A DNA stretch of 64,000 nucleotides from Bdellovibrio svalbardensis (GTDB lineage: Bacteria > Bdellovibrionota > Bdellovibrionia > Bdellovibrionales > Bdellovibrionaceae), in contig NZ_JANRMI010000001.1 of assembly GCF_029531655.1 (NCBI RefSeq), forward strand, positions 744,001-808,000, written 5' to 3'. The notes under the pieces were generated by a model that searched no databases, was not told where the DNA came from, and saw nothing but the letters and a program-made list of their open reading frames with translations. A program made the translations under genes and the position numbers. Positions 17,771-25,919 of the stretch are shown here, one piece after another. Positions within the stretch are counted from its first letter, which is position 1; every line of letters begins with the position of its first letter.

Positions 17771-17798
17771 GCAGAGCCCTCTCCGGCTCTGCTTTTTT
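17771..17798 (+). terminator. Rho-independent terminator with no obvious upstream gene
   Basis: 8-bp arms GCAGAGCC and GGCTCTGC, 6-nt loop, followed by TTTTTT and flanked on the left by AAAAAG. The closest plus-strand gene upstream ends at 16715 on the other side of lysR. Confidence 0.85.
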
Positions 17799-17819
17799 AT
17801 GCCCCTAGCAACAGCATCA

Positions 17820-17879
17820 TAGACCCAAAAAAGTGGCAGGCACCTTTTCCGAAAGGATGGCAGGCACCCCAAAGGTCTA
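17820..17879. repeat. Interspersed repeat, family B, composite copy with inverted ends
   Basis: Begins TAGACC and ends GGTCTA (inverted 6-bp ends). Inside are two direct copies of TGGCAGGCACC (one in 17834-17844, one in 17858-17868). The first half is nearly identical to the minus strand of 16256-16285. Confidence 0.75.
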
Positions 17880-17974
17880 GTTATTGGAGGAGTGTCTCAA
17901 GTTTGGGCGTTTCATACCGATACGTAGATTGTGAAGGCTAGGATGGCTTTTACGAAGTACACACGGAGGTGTGA

Positions 17975-18415
17975 ATGGAAAAGATCAGCAGTATTCTTCC
18001 GGCAAGTCCGCGCATGAAAGTGGCTGAGTTATCAGCATCACAACCGGCGCGACCTGGGGCTCCTTTGATGGGCAGACCCGAAGGTAAGAACTCAATGGGT
18101 GATCGCATTACTCTGAGCAAAGAGTTGGAGCGCATGCGAGAGTCTGGGGATCTTCCAGGGCTTGAACCAGCACCGACTTACAAAAACACCGCTGAGAACA
18201 GCAAGATGAAAACGATTGAGGACTTGAACAAGAAGTTCTTCCAAAATCCGAAAGATATCGCTCGCGATAACGGTGGATTGACTCGATCTGAAGAAGTCTT
18301 GAAGAGTGTTGAAGACAGTGAGTCCGTCGAGCGAGGCGAGCCTAAAGTGGTAGCTCCACGGGTTCAATCAGAAACCCCTGGTCTTCAAGCGAGCATAGTC
18401 GATAAGCCCCTTTAA
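17975..18415 (+). CDS. Hypothetical hydrophilic protein
   Basis: 146 residues with a strong SD (GGAGGTGTGA) before ATG 17975. No signal peptide or membrane helix; rich in Glu, Lys, Pro and Ser, predicted mostly disordered with a short helical centre (TLSKELERMRES, TIEDLNKKFFQNP). The last 74 bp overlap the 3-prime end of the cpaF gene in antisense. Function unknown. A real gene by virtue of its SD and steady frame; the overlap is unusual. Confidence 0.55.
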   Translation: MEKISSILPASPRMKVAELSASQPARPGAPLMGRPEGKNSMGDRITLSKELERMRESGDLPGLEPAPTYKNTAENSKMKTIEDLNKKFFQNPKDIARDNGGLTRSEEVLKSVEDSESVERGEPKVVAPRVQSETPGLQASIVDKPL

Positions 18416-19460
18416 ATTTTCTTTCACCTGAAGCAACTCTCTCTGTCACGACCACATAGTCGAGAGAGAGTTGTATCAAACGTCGAATGGCCGAAAGACT
18501 CCATTGCGGAGCGCCCATTTGAATCAACATCTCCAAGCGAATTAAAGCCTGGCTGGCATCTTGAGCATGCAAGGTCCCAAAACTTCCCGAATGTCCCGTT
18601 GCTAAAGCCATCAAAAAATCCTTGGCCTCTGCGCCACGTACTTCACCCATTGCAATTCGATCCGGTCTTAATCGCAAAGCTCTTTTCACAAGTTGAGTTT
18701 GATCAACGGTCGGCAAGAGTCCGTGCGGATCTTCCCGAGTCAGCAGCTTCATACAAGCGGTATTCGGCAAAGCAATCTCTGGAGTATCCTCGATGACAAC
18801 CACCCGCTCATTCGATGGCAAGAGATTCAAAAATGAATTTAAAACAGAAGTCTTCCCAGATCCCGTAGATCCCACTACCAAAAAACTTTTTCGTTGATCC
18901 ACCAACTTTTGAAAAAAGGGAAGCCACTGAGGATCGCACCATCCCTTGTCGGCGAGCTTCGCAAAGGTCCAAGGATTCTTGGGGTGCCGACGCAAAGCCA
19001 GATGCGGAGCTGATTTGGTCAAGTCGGTTCCAATGAGACTCAAACGAAACTCCAAGAATTGCCCATCAGCGCAAGGATGTTCCACAGAGATATGAGTTTT
19101 CGCCTGCTGACAAATACGCTCTAGGCAATTGCGAAAGCTCAATTCTGAAAAAAAAGAGTCTTCGTGGGGAAAAAGCCGTCCTTCTTTTTCAAACCAAATA
19201 TGCGAAGGCCCATTGATCAGAATTTCAGTGATGTTTTCATCCGCAAGCAACGAATCCAAAGGCCCCCACGATTCAAACTCCGCACAGACGCGTGCTTTCA
19301 CTTCGCTGGCGAGCCGCTGGGTTTTATCATTAATAATCGAATCTATTCTGTTGGAACGAAGGACACTCTCATCGTCGGAAGAGAGCATGTATTCGTTGAT
19401 CTTCAACAGGCCAATTTCATTTTGTATAAGGTTGTAGGTCTTCTTTGCTTCTTGAATCAT
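18342..19460 (-). CDS. cpaF: CpaF/TadA-type secretion ATPase
   Basis: 372 residues. An N-terminal helical domain precedes the CpaF start motif (LLADENITEILINGPSHIW). The RecA-like core has Walker A GSTGSGKT (about 197-204), an Asp box (VVVIEDTPEI), a His-box region (LRPDRIAMGEVRGAEA) and ATGHSGSFGTLHA. Hexameric cytoplasmic ATPase that powers Tad/Flp pilus assembly. It lies 9 bp downstream of the secretin, same strand, clearly one operon. The C-terminus overlaps a small convergent gene by 74 bp. No TadB/TadC platform genes follow, so they must lie elsewhere. Confidence 0.9.
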   Translation of the reverse strand: MIQEAKKTYNLIQNEIGLLKINEYMLSSDDESVLRSNRIDSIINDKTQRLASEVKARVCAEFESWGPLDSLLADENITEILINGPSHIWFEKEGRLFPHEDSFFSELSFRNCLERICQQAKTHISVEHPCADGQFLEFRLSLIGTDLTKSAPHLALRRHPKNPWTFAKLADKGWCDPQWLPFFQKLVDQRKSFLVVGSTGSGKTSVLNSFLNLLPSNERVVVIEDTPEIALPNTACMKLLTREDPHGLLPTVDQTQLVKRALRLRPDRIAMGEVRGAEAKDFLMALATGHSGSFGTLHAQDASQALIRLEMLIQMGAPQWSLSAIRRLIQLSLDYVVVTERVASGERKFKGAYRLCSLEDQGFLIEPVELPL

Positions 19461-19469
19461 AAAATCCTC

Positions 19470-20783
19470 TTAGAGGTCGCCAATGTGTTCATTCGATGGA
19501 CCTTCTTCGCCTTCTTTCAAAATCGAGGGCTTAACAAAGATCACCAGTTCCGTGCGATTCTCCTTAAACTCTTTACTGCCAAAGAGGGCACCAATAACGG
19601 GGACGCTGGACAGGCCGGGCAATCCTTGGCTGCCGCGAGAATCTTCGCTTTTCAGCAGACCTGACAAGGCGATGGTTTGAGTTCCCGTTAGATCAAAGTG
19701 ACTTGAAACCCGATTGGTCATGATTCCCGGGACATCATCCACTTTGAGGGCGTATTCCACCCGCGAGATTTCCGTCTCAATAGAAATACTCATCCGTCCC
19801 GAGGCATCGGCCTTGGGTTTCACTTTGAGTAAAATCCCGAAACGCTTCCACAAAATATCATGGACTTCATAGTTCATGACTTTGATCGGAAATTCGCCTC
19901 CGGCTAAAAACTCCGCCTCTTTGCCACTGCGACAAATCAGGTTTGGACTGGCTAAGATCTTTGCTTGCCCGCGGGTCTCCATGGCTTGCAAGGCCAGTTC
20001 AAGATCGCTGAAAAGAGTTCCGCCAGAAGCCAGTAAAGTGGCCTTATACTGACTCGGCCACGAGATCCCATGCTTCACCATAAATTCCCTGGAAACTTCA
20101 GCAACGGTGATTTGCACTTTGATCGTCGGAGCGATATCCAAGCTTTGCTCGTCGCGAATAATTTGAATTCCAAATGGTCTGAGCAATTGTTGATACTTCT
20201 TATAAGTGATCTCACTGCCCACGATCCGCACTTCAGGAGCCGGTTCAAAGATGATTGTTTGCGGCGGAATCTTGGCCTTCTCAAACAAGTCATTAAAATA
20301 GCTTTGTGTCTCTTTTTGCAAAGACGAACTCATTTGCGCGCGCATTTGATAGAAGACCGTCGTTTCCCGAATCGTCTCTGCCAAGCGAAGCCAGTCGGCA
20401 AAGCGATACAGGCGACCGCTGACGAAAAGATTTCCTTCTGCCAAAGCCGGCGTAAGACCGACAATTTTTTGCAGGCTTTCCTTGAGAGTTTTATAAATGT
20501 CTCGTTTGTCGGGATGAAGCACTTGCGCTTTATAGATCTCGGATCCGATTCGCAAAGTGGTCATACCTTCCTTGCGGGCTTTTAGCAGGACACGGCCGCC
20601 AGCTCCTTCGGCCTGAATGATTTGCCCATCTTGAATCCAAATGCGCGGAGCCCCTTTGGGAAGGGCTAAGCTTTGAGTCTCACCCAGTGACAGGGTGAGA
20701 TCTTTTGCTGAGGCCAATTGAGAGAAAGCTGGAATAAGAAAAATTAGCAGGAATGATTTCATGGAAAGGACCCAAGCAAGCAT
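19470..20783 (-). CDS. cpaC: CpaC/RcpA-type outer-membrane secretin
   Basis: 437 residues from ATG 20783; ATG 20762 (MKSFLLIFL) is an alternative seven codons in. Signal peptide ends QLASA-KD. The N-domain (LGETQSLALPKGAPRIWI; GMTTLRIGSEIYKAQV) is typical of pilus-assembly CpaC, followed by a secretin core: VQITVAEVSREFMVKHGISW, ALQAMETRGQAKILASPNLICRSGKEAEFLAGGEFPI, and SVPVIGALFGSKEFKENRTELVIFVKP. Forms the outer-membrane channel of the Tad system. Operon with cpaF. A Rec-kinase hybrid lies 77 bp upstream on the same strand and may regulate it. Confidence 0.9.
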   Translation of the reverse strand: MLAWVLSMKSFLLIFLIPAFSQLASAKDLTLSLGETQSLALPKGAPRIWIQDGQIIQAEGAGGRVLLKARKEGMTTLRIGSEIYKAQVLHPDKRDIYKTLKESLQKIVGLTPALAEGNLFVSGRLYRFADWLRLAETIRETTVFYQMRAQMSSSLQKETQSYFNDLFEKAKIPPQTIIFEPAPEVRIVGSEITYKKYQQLLRPFGIQIIRDEQSLDIAPTIKVQITVAEVSREFMVKHGISWPSQYKATLLASGGTLFSDLELALQAMETRGQAKILASPNLICRSGKEAEFLAGGEFPIKVMNYEVHDILWKRFGILLKVKPKADASGRMSISIETEISRVEYALKVDDVPGIMTNRVSSHFDLTGTQTIALSGLLKSEDSRGSQGLPGLSSVPVIGALFGSKEFKENRTELVIFVKPSILKEGEEGPSNEHIGDL

Positions 20784-20860
20784 TGGGCCCTTTATTCAAA
20801 AGACGGGGTGAGAGTCAGATGCGGACACCGGACAAATGAAGCGAGGGCTGCAAAAGTCGG

Positions 20861-21964
20861 CTAAGCCAAAGGCAACTCAAAGTAAACCATCACGCCCTTG
20901 TCGGTGTTCTTAAACTGCAAAGTCGAGTGATGCGATTTCAAAATAGACTGACAGATGGTAAGACCCAAACCCGTTCCCGTAGAGTGGTGCATGACATCTT
21001 CATCAATATAGAAAGGCTTCATGATCTTATCGATAATCTTCAAAGGAACATGAGGTCCCTTGTTGTGGACGATAAAGCGCAGATTGTTGCCACTTTTCAT
21101 GCTCTCTACATGGATCTCGCTGTTGTCCGTTCCAAATTTCGCGGCATTGTGAATCAAGCGCTGCATGACTTGTTTGATCAGGCGAACATCTGCTTTGATA
21201 TTCAAAGGTTCGAGCTTGGTCACAACGGTCTGATGTTTTTGTGCCAGAAGGTTTTGGACTTCTTTGGGCTGCTCGTCGAATTGAGTGAAGGCGATGTTCT
21301 GAGTATCGATCTTCAATTGATTTGTTTCAGCGCGAACGATTAACAAAACATCTTCGACCAGATTTTTTAAACGCTCGGCGCTTTTGCCGATGCGATTGAC
21401 CATCAACTTGTCTTCCTCGTTAAGAGGGGATTCCGCCAATAAAGAAGAAAAACTAAGAATCGAAGTCAAAGGTGTTTTCAATTCATGGTTGATCAAAATC
21501 ATGAAGTTGGATTTGGCAACATCAAGACTTTTGAGTTCTTCCAAGGCTTTGGCAAGTTCAGCATTTTTTTGTTTGAGCTCCTGGCCAATAGTAAAACGCT
21601 CAATCGCGTGATCAACCGTGTTCGACAAATCCACTGGATCCCAGGGTTTTGTGAGGTAGCGGAAGATCTGTCCTTTATTAACAGCTGTGATCACAGACTC
21701 AAGATCTGTGTAACCTGTCAGAAGAATGCGAATTGTCTCAGGATGAGATTCCAGAGTTTTTTCTAGAAACTCCACACCAGTCATCTCAGGCATTCTTTGG
21801 TCAGTAATAATAAGAGCAACCGGTCCTGGATTTTGGTCGAGAACCTCCAGCGCCTGTTTTCCAGACGTAGCCTTTAGTACAGTGTACTTACGACGAAAGA
21901 GCCGTTCTAGAGCGTCTACGTTGTCTATTTCATCATCTACACAAAGAAGTGTGTGCTTAGTCAT
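20861..21964 (-). CDS. Receiver-histidine-kinase hybrid
   Basis: 367 residues from ATG 21964 (the frame is open to 22012 but the receiver fold starts at MTKHTLLCVDDE). Receiver domain 4-120 with acidic pair D10/D11, phospho-acceptor D55 (LIITDQRMPEM) and K106. A coiled linker follows, then HisKA with H160 (ILINHELKTPLTS) and HATPase_c with N-box (VMQRLIHNAAKF) and G-box (STGTGLGLTIC). Soluble, no sensor domain: a Rec-HK that probably relays a signal from another kinase. Located directly upstream of the Tad secretin, so it could control pilus function; this is inference from position. Confidence 0.88.
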   Translation of the reverse strand: MTKHTLLCVDDEIDNVDALERLFRRKYTVLKATSGKQALEVLDQNPGPVALIITDQRMPEMTGVEFLEKTLESHPETIRILLTGYTDLESVITAVNKGQIFRYLTKPWDPVDLSNTVDHAIERFTIGQELKQKNAELAKALEELKSLDVAKSNFMILINHELKTPLTSILSFSSLLAESPLNEEDKLMVNRIGKSAERLKNLVEDVLLIVRAETNQLKIDTQNIAFTQFDEQPKEVQNLLAQKHQTVVTKLEPLNIKADVRLIKQVMQRLIHNAAKFGTDNSEIHVESMKSGNNLRFIVHNKGPHVPLKIIDKIMKPFYIDEDVMHHSTGTGLGLTICQSILKSHHSTLQFKNTDKGVMVYFELPLA

Positions 21965-22184
21965 ATTTGGTAGTGTAGGATTTCGGAAAGGGCAGTGCAA
22001 AGAAATTTGCAAGAGGTCCTCTTGTTGTCATGGATGACGACGGAAAACTTTAGGAACATTTGCTGAACTACAGTCTAGTTTCCATGGGTTTTCCACAGAT
22101 TTGCCTGATTTTGAGTCAAGTCTAAGTCCGATCCTGACGATGAGAAGAACTATAGAAGAGTTTTATCCTATCAGGAGATCATTT

Positions 22185-24368
22185 ATGAAATTATGGATTC
22201 GCATAGCAACTCCATTCACGATCGTGATGAGTCTTGCGGCTGGTGCTCAAGCACAATCCTACGGATACGGTATGTGGGGCGGAATGCAATCATGTCCTTA
22301 TCCATACTCAGCAGCACCTGGTGCTTCCAGTGAATTGGATGAAGTCAGAGAAATCCAGCAAACCATTAGTGAACTCCAAAAACAGCAAAAAGCGAAAAGC
22401 AGTGAATTAAAACGACTCACAGCTCGTGATATGCGCGACTCCAGAAATGCTATCAACGGTGTTTTGGGTGCCGAGTACGCTGAATTCGTGATGGGACACA
22501 TCGACACGGGTCGCAGCTGTACAGAGTACAAAGGCATTGGCCAAGAAGGCGACACTATTGCTTCGGGTGAAGAAGGTGGCACGGCAGTTCAATCTCCTGG
22601 AACTGAAGAGACTTCTCCATTTGAAATTCAAGAGTGGGCTCAACTTTGCGATAAATCAAAAGTAGGTTCTGTATCGGGTTCGGTTTGTACGATCAGAAAG
22701 TTCAGAGCTGAAGACAAAGGAGCTTACACTGTTGAAGATTGTAAGAAGTCCCTTGTTGAATACAGAAAACAAAAACTCCAACAAGATAAATTGAAACGTG
22801 AAGTTGCGGGCCTCGATCGAATGATCAAAAATGAAAAAGATCGTTTGAAAGATGCAAGACAAGACGCGATCGACGCTCAACGTGAAGCTCAACAAGCTCG
22901 CCTTGAGGGTGGTATCTGTGAAGGTTGCGCGATGACTGGCAATGGTTACACTTATCAAAAACCAGAAACAGACTTGGGCAGTGTGATCGGTAACGTCTTT
23001 CTAGGTGGCGCGGCTACTTACCTGGGTTACAAAACAAATGAAATGACAGTCGATGCAAATGCAAGTCTTGGCTATCCTTCAAATCCATATCCTGCATGGG
23101 GTTACGGATTAGGATACTTCGGTCAAGCAATTCAACAAGCCATCGGTGGTGGTAGCGGTATTTACGGCGCTATCGGCGGTGGTATTGGTCAAGGTGCTTT
23201 CGGTTGCGCAGGCAACAACGGTGGTCCTTACGGTATGCAAGGTCCATTCGGCAGTGCGATGGGTAACGGCATGTGGGGCAACCCTTATGCAATGATGGGA
23301 ATGAACCCTAACTTCGGTATGGGTGGAATTTTCAACGGCGGTATGGGTCCTTGGGGCGCAGCTGGTCCGTGGGGCATGGGCGGTCCTTACCCTGGAGCCA
23401 TGGGTTATCCTATGATGGGTGGCATGATGGGTATGCCGATGGGTAATATGATTGGTGGAGTTGCTGGCGGCATCATGGGTATGCCGATGGGAGCAATGGC
23501 TGGCGGAATGGCTGGCGGTATGATGGGCATGCCTATGGGCGCAATGGCTGGCGGATATCCAATGGGCGGAATGGCCGGTGGTATGATGGGAATGCCGATG
23601 GGTTCTATGATTGGCGGCATGGCCGGTGGTATGATGGGAATGCCAATGGGTTCAATGGCTGGCGGTATGATGGGAATGCCAATGGGCTCTATGGCCGGTG
23701 GTATGATGGGAATGCCGATGGGCTCTATGATCGGCGGCATGGGCGGCGGAGTCATGGGAATGCCAATGGGCGGAATGGCTGGCGGCATGATGGGAATGCC
23801 AATGGGCTCTATGGCCGGTGGTCTCATGGGAATGCCAATGGGCGCGATGGCTGGAATGCCGATGGGTGCAATGGTCGGCGGAATGGCCGGCGGCATGATG
23901 GGTATGCCGATGGGCGGAATGGCCGGTGGTATGGCTGGCGGTATGATGGGTATGCCAATGGGTGGAGCCGCAGGCAGCTTGGGCATGATTCAAATGCAAC
24001 AGCAGATGATGCAAATGCAAATGCAGCAGTATCAGTCTTACATGCAACAGCAACAAACTTATATGCAACAGCAAATGCAACGTCAGCAAGTGGTTGCTAG
24101 CTTGCAAACAGAACTTTACGGTTTGATCTCTAGAATCCAACAAGTGCAGTATGGTTACGGCACAAGCATGGGTGGATCTATTGGTGGTTCATTCGGTGGC
24201 GGAGGCTACCTTGGTGGCGGCACAGGAACTTACCCAATGGGTGGTTTGACAAGCTTCGGCGGTGCAACTGCAGTCACTCCAATTGGTGGTGGCGGCGCGA
24301 CGGTGACTCCAATGCCAGTTCCTGGTGGAGGCGCAACAGCTGTGACTCCAATCGGTACAGGACGCTAA
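22185..24368 (+). CDS. Secreted Gly/Met-rich repeat protein (MGMPMG repeats)
   Basis: 727 residues from ATG 22185 behind AGGAG. Signal peptide ends AGAQA-QS. Residues about 45-95 and 200-240 are charged coiled-coil-like helices (ISELQKQQKAKSSELKRL; LDRMIKNEKDRLKDARQDA) with several Cys. A glycine-rich stretch follows, then about 405-602 a tandem array with 12 copies of MGMPMG in units of 12-19 residues (AGGMMGMPMGSM). After that a Gln/Met-rich helix (QMQQQMMQMQMQQYQS) and a Gly/Thr-rich tail ending AVTPIGTGR. No known family recognised. Met density suggests soft-metal (Cu(I)) binding or a hydrophobic structural matrix; both are speculation. Confidence 0.75.
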   Translation: MKLWIRIATPFTIVMSLAAGAQAQSYGYGMWGGMQSCPYPYSAAPGASSELDEVREIQQTISELQKQQKAKSSELKRLTARDMRDSRNAINGVLGAEYAEFVMGHIDTGRSCTEYKGIGQEGDTIASGEEGGTAVQSPGTEETSPFEIQEWAQLCDKSKVGSVSGSVCTIRKFRAEDKGAYTVEDCKKSLVEYRKQKLQQDKLKREVAGLDRMIKNEKDRLKDARQDAIDAQREAQQARLEGGICEGCAMTGNGYTYQKPETDLGSVIGNVFLGGAATYLGYKTNEMTVDANASLGYPSNPYPAWGYGLGYFGQAIQQAIGGGSGIYGAIGGGIGQGAFGCAGNNGGPYGMQGPFGSAMGNGMWGNPYAMMGMNPNFGMGGIFNGGMGPWGAAGPWGMGGPYPGAMGYPMMGGMMGMPMGNMIGGVAGGIMGMPMGAMAGGMAGGMMGMPMGAMAGGYPMGGMAGGMMGMPMGSMIGGMAGGMMGMPMGSMAGGMMGMPMGSMAGGMMGMPMGSMIGGMGGGVMGMPMGGMAGGMMGMPMGSMAGGLMGMPMGAMAGMPMGAMVGGMAGGMMGMPMGGMAGGMAGGMMGMPMGGAAGSLGMIQMQQQMMQMQMQQYQSYMQQQQTYMQQQMQRQQVVASLQTELYGLISRIQQVQYGYGTSMGGSIGGSFGGGGYLGGGTGTYPMGGLTSFGGATAVTPIGGGGATVTPMPVPGGGATAVTPIGTGR
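23395..23990 (+). repeat. Coding tandem repeat array (MGMPMG units)
   Basis: Imperfect units, mostly 36-57 bp, around the core ATGGGNATGCCNATGGG, 12 copies of the core. Third-base differences between copies show it is not freshly amplified, but the similarity should permit slippage in multiples of three. Confidence 0.8.
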
Positions 24369-24393
24369 TTTAAAATTTAAAACTTAAACAATG

Positions 24394-24430
24394 TAAGGCT
24401 CTCTGATAAAACAGAGGGCCTTATGCTTTT
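24394..24430 (+). terminator. Hairpin ending on the next start codon
   Basis: 12-bp arms (24394-24405 and 24412-24423, one G-T wobble) with a 6-nt loop, then TGCTTTTT. It can end transcription of the repeat-protein gene. The right arm also holds the SD (GAGGG) and the A of the ATG for the amidohydrolase, so it may control that start. Confidence 0.6.
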
Positions 24431-25685
24431 TAAGATCCCACGTCTTTATGACAGCCATACTCATTTTATTGCCACCGGGGAGTTTGCCTCGGGTTTGTAT
24501 TTGACGGCCTTGAAAAATGCCGAAGAGATCGCGCAGTGGGATCTCTCCAAGCCCTCTTATCATCGTGGTGATTGGCTGTTGGGCTTTGGATGGAATGACA
24601 AGGACTGGAGTGTTAAACCCAGCAAAGAAATTCTCGATCGTCTTTTTCCGCACAAGCCCGTTTATTTTGCCAAAGGAGATGGTCATTCTTCTTGGGTCAA
24701 CACGGCGGCATTACAAGCTTTGGGGTTGCGGTCTGAAACGGGTATTCTGACGGAAGCTGAACATCTTCAATCCTGGGATCGCCTTCCGGCTTTTTCAAAC
24801 GAGCAGCAAAAAAATAATATTCTGGCGGCTTGCCAAGTTTATAACTCCGCAGGTTTTACGCATGTGCGTGATATGACGGGGACGGAGTCCTTGTGGAATT
24901 CCTTGTGTGAATTGGAAAGTGAAAATCTGCTGACGGTGGCTTTGGAAGAAAACTTCACTTGTTATGATCTCAAAGGTTTCGAAGATTCTTTGAAGTCAGC
25001 ACAATACACACGCAAGCATGAGACAGCTTTGTTGCGCTCCAAAGGCGTTAAGTTTTTCTATGATGGTTCATTGGGATCTGAGACTGCTTATTTGTCGAAG
25101 CCTTACCGGGGAATCCCCAATGGCAATCGCGGTCGTACCTTGTGGAGCTTGCCTGACGTGGAAGTGATGATCAAGCGCACTTGGGAAGCGGGACTCGAGA
25201 TCTCCGTTCACGCGATTGGAGATCAGGCGGCTCACGAGATGGTCGAAGTCGCGCGCAAAGTTTCCGCGCAAGGTTTTGTGGGAAGATTGAATCTGGAGCA
25301 TGCCCAGGTGCTTCGCCCTGAAACTATTTTGATGATGAAGCCTTTGCATGTGCGCTGTCATATGCAGCCGTGTCATTGGCTGAGTGACCGCGTGTGGTTG
25401 CAAGAAAAGCTGCGCGATCTGTATCGCTATGCTTTCCCTTGGGAAGCTTTAAGAGCCGCACAAATTCCGATGTCCTTCGGTTGTGACAGCCCCGTTGAAC
25501 CACCGTCTTTTGTTCGCAATCAAAAAGCTTTGGTGGAAAGCGTGGAAGCGCGAATCAAAAAGTTCACTGGCTCCATTGAAGAAGTTCATGCTCATCCTGA
25601 TTCGCAATACGCGCCGAACTCTTACTCAATCATTGAGGATGATGTCGTTAAGGAAGTTGTGTTTTGCGGCAAGCGACTTGTGTAA
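24423..25685 (+). CDS. Amidohydrolase, YtcJ-like (amidohydrolase_3)
   Basis: 420 residues; the start at ATG 24423 is the only one giving the metal site DSHTHF (about 10-15). The pattern is that of the amidohydrolase superfamily YtcJ branch: GWNDKDW, KGDGHSSWVNTAALQALG, a carboxylated-Lys region VKFFYDGSLGSETAYLS, HAIGDQAAHEMV, LEHAQV, and catalytic Asp in FGCDSPVEPPSF. The usual family length is about 530; this is a shorter form lacking most of the small beta-sandwich domain. Metal-dependent hydrolase of amide or related bonds; substrate unknown. Cytoplasmic. Stands alone between two Tad blocks and has its own terminator. Confidence 0.85.
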   Translation: MLFKIPRLYDSHTHFIATGEFASGLYLTALKNAEEIAQWDLSKPSYHRGDWLLGFGWNDKDWSVKPSKEILDRLFPHKPVYFAKGDGHSSWVNTAALQALGLRSETGILTEAEHLQSWDRLPAFSNEQQKNNILAACQVYNSAGFTHVRDMTGTESLWNSLCELESENLLTVALEENFTCYDLKGFEDSLKSAQYTRKHETALLRSKGVKFFYDGSLGSETAYLSKPYRGIPNGNRGRTLWSLPDVEVMIKRTWEAGLEISVHAIGDQAAHEMVEVARKVSAQGFVGRLNLEHAQVLRPETILMMKPLHVRCHMQPCHWLSDRVWLQEKLRDLYRYAFPWEALRAAQIPMSFGCDSPVEPPSFVRNQKALVESVEARIKKFTGSIEEVHAHPDSQYAPNSYSIIEDDVVKEVVFCGKRLV

Positions 25686-25710
25686 GGACTCAAGGTTCAT
25701 CAGAAGTCTG

Positions 25711-25740
25711 AAAAACTTTATGAATAAAGTTTTTCTTTTC
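25711..25740 (+). terminator. Rho-independent terminator
   Basis: 11-bp perfect arms AAAAACTTTAT and ATAAAGTTTTT with a 2-nt centre, then TTTTC-type tail (CTTTTC). Ends the amidohydrolase transcript. Confidence 0.75.
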
Positions 25741-25779
25741 AATAAAATCAAAATGAAACCGTGATTTGTTTCTTTGGGA

Positions 25780-25813
25780 GCGATGCAACACCGGCGCCGA
25801 AAGTGCGAGTTGA
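25780..25813 (+). repeat. Interspersed repeat, family C (GCGATGC-ACACCGGCGCCGA)
   Basis: Matches 59891-59922 over its whole length apart from one substitution and two 1-bp indels. Holds the palindrome CGGCGCCG. Intergenic in both places. Confidence 0.7.
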
Positions 25814-25919
25814 CCTTACCCCGTTTTTTAGGTCCATCAAGTTAAGGTTATGGTTAGTTGTTTTTGACCCTTGCGCAGTTTTTATTACCAACACTTAGTA
25901 TGGTGGGTATTGCAATTTC

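Larger units (their letters stand above)
17631..17974. other. Gene-poor gap with repeat, terminator and possible small transcript
   Basis: No convincing ORF. One plus-strand frame (17641-17740) encodes a Thr/Ser/Pro-rich tail-like peptide but has no start codon. A strong terminator follows at 17771-17798, then a family B repeat pair at 17820-17879. The terminator implies a plus-strand transcript of about 170 nt starting near the lysR dyad. Confidence 0.5.

Noticed and set aside
23405-23986. 193-codon minus-strand Pro/Ile-rich frame
   Set aside because: Shadow of the MGMPMG coding repeats; repeat arrays give long open frames on the other strand.
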